Source of the DNA: Protula sp. h YS-2021
Lineage: Eukaryota; Annelida; Polychaeta; Sabellida; Serpulidae
Assembly (NCBI GenBank): GCA_949752745.1
Contig: OX457024.1
Span: forward strand, 51,105,810 to 51,169,809
DNA: 64,000 nucleotides
Direction of reading: 5' to 3'
Shown here: in pieces, positions 21,133-30,620 of the stretch
Layout of the letters: every line of letters begins with the position of its first letter
Numbering within the stretch: the stretch's first letter is position 1
Notes under the pieces: generated by a model
The model's input: the letters and a program-made list of their open reading frames with translations, nothing else
Database searches by the model: none
What the model was told of the DNA's origin: nothing
Program-made: the position numbers and the translations under genes

Positions 21133-23230
21133 GCTAGTGAGCGATATAAGGAGAAACTGTCTTTGGCAGGTGTAGATAACTGTCCATACAGGAAAAAAGC
21201 AGATGAATGGAGAGATGACGTGTGTGAATGGCCCAATGTACAGTAACCAGATGTGTTCTATTACCTTATTAAAAGCCCTCGTAAGTCAGTTTCTCCTTAT
21301 TTTGGTCTCACTTATTACTTTCAATAGCGAGAAGGAAACCATGGTTTTGCTGCAATATTATGTAGAGAAAAAGGGTTTTTAAGAAAAGGGGACTATTTCA
21401 AACAATGGTATGTTTACTGGTATGTTGTACATAAGGAGTAATTGACATCATGTGATAGAGGAATAAAATATTTGCATGCTATTTCTTTTTTATGCTTGCA
21501 GGTGTTTACAGTCTAGAAGCAATGGAGAACTACAAATCCTTAGAAGCATACAAGTTCTTCCAAAGTGGCTGGGTTCAGGTTATTTATCACGTACCAACGA
21601 CGCTTGGCCATGAGCTATTCAAGATGGACGTCAGGCGGTCTTACAGAGTGAATGAAGACTCCCATAGACCATGGGTCTGTGTGCAGGAAGATGGTAAAAT
21701 CCTATGGGGGCACTGCACATGCATGGCAGGTTAAAATTTCTTCAATAATAATTGCATTTATTTTATTTATTAATTGATTGTGGTATTGTTTCAAAGTAAC
21801 CATTAAATGTGGTGATGACAGGAATATTGATATATTTCCATCTGGGCGAACATATAACTGAATTTTTTTATTTATAATTTTTTAATTATGATTGCAAATT
21901 GGGTGAAACATGCTCCCGCGTAGCAGCTATGCTATTCAAAATGGAGGCGGCAGTTCATCTTGGCTATATAACAAAGACTTGGACTGAAGTACCCTGCACA
22001 TGGAATGCCTGCTTTGTAGACTCTGTAAAGTCGGGAAGAATTTCGGAAAGTGATTTCTACTCACAAGGACAAAATGATCGCAACACAACGAGTACCAGTA
22101 ACTAGAGCATCGAGTGAGGATGAAAATAGATTTTATCTGCTTTAGCAAATTCTGGTAAAGAGATAATAGCATTAAGTGCCTTTTCTGAATTTAATGAAAA
22201 ATTTGTATGTAAACCACCTCCTGCTGAGCTCAGTGTGCCAAGGTCGAGAAATGTTTGATCCAAACTTAGGTGATCCAAAAGTTAATAACGCTTTACAGAA
22301 TTGGCAAAAAGAGCTTAACTTTAACAAAAGAAGAAATAATTTTGGTGGAAGAGAAAACTAGAATTCAAAGTACCTCTGCTGTATGGCATGAGCAGCGTAT
22401 AGGTAGGGTGACAGCTTCAGTTGCCCTTGAAGTCTTAAAAACCAAGATTGATAGCCCTTCACATAGCTTGATAAAGCAAATTTATCAAAATAATTTTACT
22501 TAAGTGAACTTAATATACCAGCGGTAGTGTGGGGTAGAAACCATGAAGACAGTGCGCCATATAGCCATGCACAAGCCATTTGCGCAAGATTTGTAACACA
22601 TGGTAATTTAGATGTTACTCAGGAAGTATTGTTACAGAATAAAGTAACACATACTAATGCCGATTTAAGAACTAGTGGCTTATTCATAAAACCAGATATG
22701 CAATTTTAGGGGCGTCCCCTGATGGACTAATAACATGTTGTTGTTGAAGTAAAGTGTCCATTCAAGCTCAAAGATCTGCGCCTTGATACTGTTGTGGGTA
22801 GTAATGAGTGTTGCTTGAACGGCCAACGAAATCTTAAGCTTGAGCACAAATATTACAGTCAAGTCCAGTTTCAAACGGGTGTTTGCGACGTTGCGTTCAC
22901 AGATTTTATTTATTGGTCACCTCGTCAAGGAATTATTACTAGGGACTTCCGTAGCAACTCCCATATAAATAAGATGTTTGACAAAGCAAAGAAATTTTGG
23001 ACGAAAGCTATAATTTTTGAGTTAGTTACAAGAATTTAGAAAATGAACGAAAGGCAGGGGCTTGTAAATATGAAAAAACCAAAGAACTGCATTGTTTTGG
23101 CCAAAGGCCGGCTTCCGGGGACATGATAGCGTGTGCCATTGTGGTGTGTGGTTCCATATACTGTGCATTCAAATGAGTAAACTTCCGAAGTCTCGCAAAA
23201 AGTGGTATTGCGCACAAGAGAGAACGAGAA
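21133..23230 (+). pseudogene. SWIM finger / YqaJ-like nuclease / PHD finger protein, decayed
   Basis: Exon 1 (to 21280, donor GTAAGT) has ADEWRDDVCEWPNVQ, an in-frame TAA (21244-21246) where family members have Tyr, then PDVFYYLIKSP. Exon 2 (21502-21729) has NYKSLEAYKFFQSGWVQV and a SWIM-like GHCTCMAG. Exon 3 resumes at 21899 with LGETCSRVAAMLF; the acceptor AG is lost and the SWIM His is Arg. Next come KTRIQSTSAVWHEQRIGRVT, WGRNHEDS, the nuclease motifs GASPDG (22709-22726) and VEVKCP (22743-22760), and YYSQVQFQTG (about 22853). These are the D, ExK and Q motifs of lambda-exonuclease/YqaJ folds. A PHD-type ending, HCGVWFHILCIQMSKLP and WYC, closes at about 23210. Frame changes fall at about 22250, 22320, 22500, 22706, 22738 and 23125. 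Confidence 0.85.
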
Positions 23231-23537
23231 AGAAAAAAATAAATTATTCAACAAGTCTAGTTTCATTTCTTGTATTATTTTCTCCGGACAGTCTTGTTTC
23301 TTTTTTTTTATTTTTGTCTGCTCGTTCCCTTCAAAAATCAATTATTTTTCATTAATTTCATTTCTCATAACTTCATCAAATCCAAAAACAGAAAAAACAA
23401 AACATAATACGATTCGCTATGGTAAAAAATAATACTGGCTTAACTGAATGTAATGCATTGAATGAAAAGGCAAAATTATATTTATTCCTTGTAAACAATA
23501 CCTTCACCTAAGTTTGTGAATGCAGCACAAACAAGAA

Positions 23538-25529
23538 CTAATAAATAGAAACGTACTTGCCCCCATCTTTCTCATCCGTTCGACTTTTAACTGTATTCAA
23601 TGGCAGTGTTCCCTTCAAAATGGTGAACCGATTTCTCATTAGCCCTATGACTCTCTCTATGTGTATACGTACTGAAGATATAGTACGAGAACGTCCAACT
23701 TGCTCTGCTGGCATTTGTTTATGCCCCTTTGTAAAGGCTAGACTAATTAATTCCACAGAACATTTTGTTGCAAAATCATCAACAAGCGTAAAACCCCTGT
23801 CTGCTAATATTTGATCTCCCAGTAAATGATAACACATATCTATGAAATCACGCTGTCGAACAAGATGATTATCTGAAAAAATTGCCCTCCATGCCCTAGA
23901 TATGAAATTAATATGGCCCAAAGGTCTTCAAGAAATGAACATCTTTACGGTACAATGTAATTTATAATGACTATGCACTCTACTCCGAGCGTGTAAATTA
24001 GCCGGGGTTTCCATAAATACCTCAAAACAATCAACTATACTTGTCAGTCGCGGAAATTTACTTTTAAACACTGGTGGTATAGTTTTATAAATTCTTTCCC
24101 TGTCTTGAAAATTGACAAGGAAGCCAATTTTATTATACATAAATTCAAGCCATTTCCAGAAGTAACTTATAGCACTCGACTTTGAAATTTACTTTGCTTC
24201 TACTAAAAATCAAAACTGACATTTTGTCAGTTTTACAAAAGTTATGAATAACTAATCATGATACGACAACGTCTCTTTGTTAGCTTTTGCATGAAGAAAA
24301 ATGTATACAAATATGTAAACAATTCTAGGAAAATTACTCAGGACAAACCGGTCAACATTTTGCATTTAACATCAACCTTCACAACAAGAACTGCTCAAAT
24401 TGCTATTCTCAAGGTGTTTTTCCAACTCTTCTTTTTCTTTAATAACTTTATCTCTTTCAGCTCGTAAGTTGTAAAATCAACTGCTAAACATTTTCCTTTC
24501 TGAAATATCAATTGGATCGGATAATTTAGATACGTCTGAGAAACTTTTTGGGTGTGCTACACAGTAACGGTACAGTCTTTAAATGTTCCATCGATAATCG
24601 CTCCTGTCCTCCCATTACGTCCTTTTCGCCTGCATCCCTATTGTTGTTTACGTCACTGAAGCTGTTTTCGGATGACAACTCTAGTTTCCTCTTGGTACCT
24701 CTGTTGATTTGCTCTAAAACTAAAAAGAAAGAAAAAAAGAAAGATTAATAAATATTAGAGGTTGTTTACTTCACAATTTAGGTATCCTTTGACATCACTA
24801 AAAGCCATAAGTTATTACGAAGAAAAAGCTGTTTCTGTTCATCTTTTACAAAATTGAGAAATGCTGTGTTAAAACCATTGTCGTGACCATTACTGTAACC
24901 ATTACTAAAATTCCAAACCATCTGATGTATTCCATGTCAAAAAATAATGTTTTACCTTTGTTGTCATGTCTGAGAGAATGGCGCTGGTAGCGCTCAAACT
25001 TCTTTGAAGACATTCCCTTGTCGATTTCATCATTCTCTGTGGGCTACCCCATATGTTGACTAGGAACATGGTCTGGGTTGTCCTTCTTGTGACTTCGCTT
25101 CCCTAAAATTGGAGCCCAATATCTGATTAACATTTTCTGCACAATCGTAGTATGAAACCAACAAAAAATTAACCTTTACAGTACTTAAAAAGTATGAAGA
25201 GATTTTGCGATGAAATGTGGCAGAAATTCGGTACTGATGTCCGTTAAATATCATTATTCCAAATTTACAGCATTTTGTTTTGATGGCTAACATATGTTTC
25301 AATTATGTTTACCAGTAATGAAGTGCTTGGAGCAAACATACGCCCAGCTCTTGTAAGGACTCCATAATTTCCCTTTATGCACTGTACCATCCTTGTTTAT
25401 AAAGGCTCTATCAGTAGTCTATTTCCACAATGTTCGTACGTCTTCATGTACAGGTAAAACATAAAACTGAACACCAGGCGAAGTCTCGGTTCTGTTGGTA
25501 CACCCATTGACACAGCACGATCTTCCCAT
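23538..25529 (-). pseudogene. THAP domain - coiled coil - DDE transposase (ISL2EU/Harbinger type), decayed
   Basis: Exon 1 (25529-25313) starts MGRSCCVNGCTNRTETSP and ends YKSWAYVCSKHFITG, giving a C2CH THAP zinc finger (C-x3-C, C-x2-H); an in-frame TAG follows TLWK. Exon 2 (25102-24956) continues in phase as GKRSHKKDNPDHVPSQHMG, with the THAP end motif, then a TAG. Exon 3 starts at 24713 (NRGTKRKLELSSENSFSDV). A coiled-coil stretch ERDKVIKEKEELEKHLENS lies near 24450. The DDE core follows: YFWKWLEFMYNKIGFLV, FPRLTSIVDCFEVF (first Asp), then after a frame change at ~23925 GHINFISRAWR, ILADRGFTLVDDF (second Asp) and RIHIERVIGLMRNRFTILKG (Glu). In the family it cuts and pastes the element's ends. 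Confidence 0.88.
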
Positions 25530-26461
25530 TTATAAGTCTAAGTCCATCAAATAACAAAACATACTTTCATTTTCGAAATGTTTATGGCTTATCCAAAAAC
25601 CGGGCACAAAACTTCAGACAGAAAAGGTATTTTATTTCATATAAACATTAAGTTCTCAACTTTCTTCCTAAGATAAGTTTCTCATTATATCGCCCATCAT
25701 TTAGTACATTCTTTCACACAAAACAACGTTTCCAGTTCAATATCTACTTTTTGTTATTGTTCAGCTGTCAAAATCAGCTATTTTTTTACCCCGACGCTAC
25801 TGGTTACCAAGTAAACCGGAAGAACCACCTGCTAAGCATGTCCGCAAGAACTGATTTTGGCAACAGAAAAAAAACTGGCCTAAAGTTGGTCTAATCAAGG
25901 GTAATGACTAGGGTAAGAAAAAATTCTAGCAGAAAAAAACATATAACTAATTAGGAAAAAAGTATATTGAACAAGAAAAAAAGGAAAAAAGTATTGTGGA
26001 AAAACTCACCAGATGATAAATTGTAAGCCACTCTGAATAGCCAGCTAATTTGTCGTCTGCTTGCTCTATGTGTGTCGCCATCCGGTGCGTCATCTGCTGT
26101 GGTTATCCGCACACCTTTTAGGTTGTTGGTTACCGGATATTGTCGATGTTACCGATGTGTTTCTAGACTTAACATCACCGACTTTGCAAAATAACTACAG
26201 CACTAAGCTAAAGGATTAAATATAACATTACGACATTCGTCCCTGTCTTAATTTTTTTAAATATATCCACAATATTATTTCAAATGGTTTTACATAGGTT
26301 AATATTTCAATTACTAGAACTTATTATTCTTACTGCTAAATACATATTATTTCTTTATTATCTTTACTTAAATGACAACTACTTAAAACATGAATTTTAT
26401 TAACTAACAATTAACAGTTAATGAACTATAAACATTTAACAAATATGTACAAAATACTTAA
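25530..26461. other. Flank of transposon remnant, no gene
   Basis: No recognised family. A possible minus-strand exon ends with GTGAGT at about 26008 (reading RQISWLFRVAYNLSSG), but nothing supports it beyond a donor-like site. The right end of the ISL2EU-like element may lie here. Confidence 0.4.

Positions 26462-26517
<56 letters not shown>
26462..26517. repeat. (ATT)n microsatellite, LINE tail
   Basis: About 55 bp of ATT trinucleotide repeat. Its position just past the LINE's 3' untranslated region (minus strand GCCAATGTAAGCGCGGTATA) indicates it began as the element's 3' tail. Confidence 0.95.
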
Positions 26518-26520
<3 letters not shown>

Positions 26521-28253
26521 CGGATTTATACCGCGCTTACATTGGCATAAAACTTATAATATAAAACGTTCAACATTTATATGCTAACTTAAATAGATGT
26601 GTTTTAAACACCTTTTTAAATACTAAAATGTTACTTTCGGTTCTTATTTGCAATGGTAGCTTGTTCCAAATCCTTGGAGCTACATTCTCAAAAGCTCCAT
26701 CACCGTAGCGATTATTGTTCGTTTTTCCGCTAATAAGTGCTGGGATTCCGCTCTTAATGCACGGCACGGGGCGTATAGCGTAAGCATATCCCTCACATAT
26801 GACGGTGCCTTATTATTGAATGCTTTATTGGTGATGAGAGTTATCTTGAACTGTATCTGCTCATGAACTGGCAACCAATGCAAAGAATACAGCTTCTGGA
26901 TTACTAATTCATGGGTTGAAGGCTTGAACACACGTGCTGACCTGTTCATTATCCTTTCAAGACGATCTATTTGCTTTTTGGAAGGTTCACTGAAATACTG
27001 TTGCAATAGTCAGTACGACTGATGACAAGAGAAAGCACCAACATCTTTGTCGTATCCTCGGTAATTCTATTCCTGAATCTCGAATCCATTTCAGGAAGTA
27101 GTAACACTTCTGAACAACCGGGTGTTTATCAATATTTAGCGCAGAGTCAACGTGAACTCCTAACGCACATGCAGTATCCGACCGGAGCACAACTTCGTTA
27201 TCCAAACAAATAGAATTCATTTGAATGAATTTTTCATTATGTACACTTGAAATAATCATAAACTCCGTTTTTCTTTGTTCAGTTTGAGTTTGTTTGATGT
27301 CATCCAACATTCAATCTCATTGACAGTGTTAGCTAACTGCATCAAAGTGTATTGTTGATCTTATTTTGATTTGGGATTGAAACCTCTCTCTTATCCCGAA
27401 TCATCCGCGTAGAAATAATAGTGGAATTCACGAGACCTGACTAGAGCACATAGCGGTTTTGTGTATTGTAAATAACCACGAGGGCCTATTTTAGACCCCT
27501 ATGGCAGAGCGCAGTCCAACGTAATGCTATCCGACAAAATATCACGCACTTTAACACTAGCACTACGATCACGGAGGTACGATTTCATCCAGGCGTTTGC
27601 CCCTCCTTGTACCCCAAAGGAGTACTGAAGCCGACTGAGAAACACGTCATGGTCGTCAAGTATACAGCCTGACGATGGTCGAGTTGAACAACGAGATTGT
27701 TAAACAGCCGAAGCAGTGCTGGTTCGGTACATTGAAATTTTCTGTGAGCAGACTGATAAGGCTCTTCAAGGTTGTGGGTCATAAGGTGATCTGTTAGCTT
27801 CTTGCAAATTACATCCTCCAATATTTTTGATATGAAAGCCAAATTTGACAGACCTTTAGTTTGCAGTATTATGTCAAGACAAAAGGGCAAAAGTTCATAA
27901 ATGCACTTTTTTAATAAACCTGTCGGAATAGGGTCACACGACTTTGGCGCAGCTGACAGTATCAGTGATTTTACATACTCTGCGCCAACCTCCTTAAACG
28001 ATTCTAGTTGGCTAAATTCAAAGGCGGAGTCGTGAAACAGAGGATCACGATCTGAAGATGGGAAACACATACAAATGTTTTCGATTTTTTCTTTAAAATA
28101 GCAATTAAAAGCATCGGCTAATTCCTTTGGTTTTCTCGCTCCAGGTAGCGGATTATCATTTATCTTGTGCATATGCTTTTGAGCACTGCATTGCTCAAAT
28201 ATGCAAATATAAAGGTTTCGGTACTGAAAATGTCTAGAGAGAAGGAACAACAA
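26462..28253 (-). mobile_element. CR1/L2-like LINE, 5'-truncated and decayed
   Basis: The minus strand reads the RT-containing ORF of a CR1/L2-group LINE. In order: KPKELADAFNCYFKEKIENI, SAAPKSCDPIPTGLLKKCI, LAFISKILEDVICKKLTDHL and EEPYQSAHRK. Next come DDHDVFLSRLQYSFGV, WMKSYLRDRSASV, LP-stop-GSKIGP (TAG for the usual Gln) and the catalytic FYADD at 27412-27398. The C-terminal region LHWLPVHEQIQFKI, KAPSYVRD, GAFENVAPRIWNKLP and FKKVFKTHLFKLAYKC follows. The segment that should hold the first catalytic Asp (the AFD motif) is deleted and the frame shifts there. No endonuclease domain is seen. The element ends in an (AAT)n tail (26462-26517 as ATT on plus), typical of L2-like LINEs. Confidence 0.9.
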
Positions 28254-28442
28254 AATTCTTCTTGCAGGCAGAGCCCCTTCGCCTTCAACATTTAAAAAAA
28301 CCTAAGCAATTTCAAATAATGCTGAAAGCATTGTCATATCTTTCTATTAATTACCTAATTCCTACACTACTATCTACCCTATTTTCTACAAAATGAATAC
28401 AAGTAACCAGCACGATAATCCTAATATAATTACTTTTTACCT
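28254..28442. other. Short spacer, no feature
   Basis: AT-rich spacer between the LINE and the TatD-like pseudogene; nothing recognised. Confidence 0.4.
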
Positions 28443-29289
28443 TTAAGGTATATTGTAAAGGCGTTTGGTGTTGAAGTAAAGAATGGTAAGAAGCTGGTTG
28501 AAAGGTACAGATCGAGTGGAAGAGAGCTCTTCGAGTACTGAACATATTGAGGATGAGGATGAACCCAGGTATGGACTGCTACTTTCTACCACTATCTGAT
28601 GAAGGTCTATGGTCTTGAGCAAATCTAGATATTTCTCGTGATTTTTCTTCTAAATGTGAATCGAGGTAAAACCAAATGCGGTATTGGGGGAATTACTTTG
28701 GGAAATTACTGTGCATCAATCTGGTGTAATACGTAAAGCAATGGAAATGGATAGCATGAAATTTTGGCATTGTTGTTTTATATATTGAAAGGAGTGTGTC
28801 AAATGCATCACTTCGTCCATCTGAATCACGGCAGGGAGTGACTATTGCCTTTTTGTAACTTACGGCAAAATTGGCGATGAATATGATAAGATCTTTTTGA
28901 ATTTGTTGTTCTACACCTGAAGATGAAGTGTAATCCAAGCCAAATTTCCCAATGCCTACAACATAAGGACTCTCTATGACAGAAGGTATGTAATTTTGCA
29001 TTTTAATGTTGTCACTTTTGGCACATATCGGATGGGAACCAACGGTAACAACAAATCTATCATCTGCTGCACGAAGCTGTTCAATTTGGTCCACCCTAAG
29101 AAGGTTAGAAAAACAGCAGTTGTTTATGGCGAGAGCCATCGACAATGACGATCCTGCACAGGAATGAGTAAAATTGCGAAATCCGTTACTGGAAACGGTT
29201 TGATCCAGATGAAAATATGCATCAGGTAAGAGCTGAACGTCTCCGATGTTAAAATTGAAAACTGGTAAATTTGAATTCGACTCGATCAA
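28443..29289 (-). pseudogene. TatD-type metal-dependent nuclease, catalytically dead and frameshifted
   Basis: The minus strand encodes a TatD/TATDN2-like TIM-barrel: DAYFHLDQTV, RFVVTVGSHPICA, YVVGIGKFGLDYT, KKAIVTPCRDSDGRSDAFDT and HAIHFHCFT. A frame change at about 28690-28600 follows, then VVESSSPYL and PFNQLLTILYFNTKRLYNIP ending in TAA at 28445-28443. Each metal-binding signature is altered: HxH is YFH, the Glu of GxGExGLD is Lys, IHCRD is TPCRD, and the Asp of LLETDSPYL is Ser. The protein could not work as the known deoxyribonucleases do. It lies just downstream of, and on the same strand as, a retrotransposon integrase remnant, which suggests it was carried by that element. Confidence 0.85.
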
Positions 29290-29974
29290 TTTCAGGCAAA
29301 TGTAATAGAAGCACTGACATTAATTTTCAATGAGCTAGCAGTGCAGGGGGATTTGAAGGATTTAAAGTATATTATGTTATATTATATTATATATTGAACT
29401 CTTTCTGTTTGGAGAAACTTGCTTATTTTGTCTATGAATTTTACTTCGCTTTCGCTTATCTTGCATTCATTGAAGGTAATAGAAACCCAGTTGTTTTCAA
29501 TGAACAGCTAAAAAAGAGCATTGATAGAGTTGACTTTGAATTTTGAGGCTAAGTGTAATAAACACTTGATTACAAGTTCACAATCCGAATCACTTGGCGA
29601 GTTCTCTGTGTTAAATTGAACTGGAGGATGATTTACTACTGTATTTCTTCGGATCGAATAGAACATAATGCGCACATCACCCAATGACTTCTTCTTCTCT
29701 TTTTCTTCCCTACTTTATGTACCGTAGGCCCGGCATCCGGAGAGTGGTCCATCTCAATCGGATTTCCCTCCTGACCCAGATAAACATTATAATCAGGAAC
29801 AAAATTTTGTTCTGTGCAATCCTTCATACCTACGAACATAATCATTGAATTATATTCAGCAGGATAAAATCACTGAGATGCTTGCATTACCACAGAGATT
29901 CTTTGAATTAACCATGTACGATTATAACCTCTGGCTCAAACTCATTTGATTTGGAATTGTCATCATTAAAGACT
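29290..29974 (-). other. Linker between integrase remnant and TatD-like gene
   Basis: Mostly broken frames. At 29845-29636 one 69-codon frame contains PDAGPTVHKVGKKKRRRSHW followed by CALC, a basic stretch with a Cys pair. I recognise no family. It could be the polyprotein segment that joined the integrase to the TatD domain. Confidence 0.4.
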
Positions 29975-30620
29975 GACGTTTATGAAAATTCATCCTCTTG
30001 TGACGGCATTGCTGCATCACCGCCAGTGATCTGTCTCTTTAGACGTTCCACCCACATAGGCAAATTCCGGTCATTCAAATTCTTAATGTTGTCGTGGTGA
30101 ACATTGATCCTTTTCTTTCTGTCTTGGATCTGAATAACTTCCGGTGAAATGACTTTGCTGACAACAAATGGTCCAGTGTAAACTTCCTTCGATTGATTCC
30201 TTTTGGTTTTCGAAGCAAGATTTTATCGATAAGTGCCATCTCCTTTCTTGTAATGCATCTTCTTCAGGTTGACGTTAAAATTTCTTATGTGAATATACTG
30301 TTCTTCTTTTAGAACATTTCTCGCTATGGTATGAGAAGCTTTTATTCTTTGTAGTAAACCCTTTGCAAATGCTTCATGGGTGTCAAATATATGTCAACTA
30401 GAGGAAGTTACTCTGGTAACTAAATCAATGGGTTTTACATTCTCTCTTCCAAACATCAGAAAGTTTGGCGTGAAACCCGTGTGCCTGTTTTCAGTTGATC
30501 GTATAGCGCTTGCCAACTGCCAAGTTCCAGTTGCTTTGGTAATTTTTCATAACACAGCAAATCATTGCCATTTACTTGATATTTTCCAAACTGTGGGTGA
30601 TATTGCAAAGAAAAATAAGT
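29975..30620 (-). pseudogene. Ty3/gypsy-type integrase C-terminal remnant
   Basis: The minus strand reads ATGTWQLASAIRSTENRHTG followed by FTPNFLMFGREN (about 30545-30440), the end of the retroviral-type integrase core in Ty3/gypsy elements. After damaged sequence come LLQRIKASHTIARNVLKEEQ, NLKKMHYKKGD, EVYTGPFVVSKVI and QIQDRKKRINVHHDNIKN, the C-terminal SH3/chromo-like region with its GPF and HHD signatures. It ends near EDEFS at about 29980. At least three frame changes or stops interrupt it. No RT, protease, Gag or LTR was recognised around it. Confidence 0.85.

Larger units (their letters stand above)
21133..25529. mobile_element. Decayed two-gene ISL2EU-like DNA transposon
   Basis: Two convergent gene remnants share this interval: a SWIM/YqaJ/PHD nuclease-type gene on plus (21133-23230) and a THAP-DDE transposase on minus (25529-23538). 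From memory of Repbase-type descriptions, ISL2EU elements carry a DDE transposase together with a YqaJ-domain protein, which matches. Both genes keep splice sites, so the element inserted as DNA, and both are broken by stops and frameshifts. I could not find terminal inverted repeats, so the true element extends further on both sides by an unknown amount. Confidence 0.75.

Noticed and set aside
20139..25800. TTACCCCGACGC near 20141 and 25788 as terminal repeats of the ISL2EU-like element
   Set aside because: The two occurrences are in the same orientation and similarity stops after ~12 bases, so they are not inverted ends.
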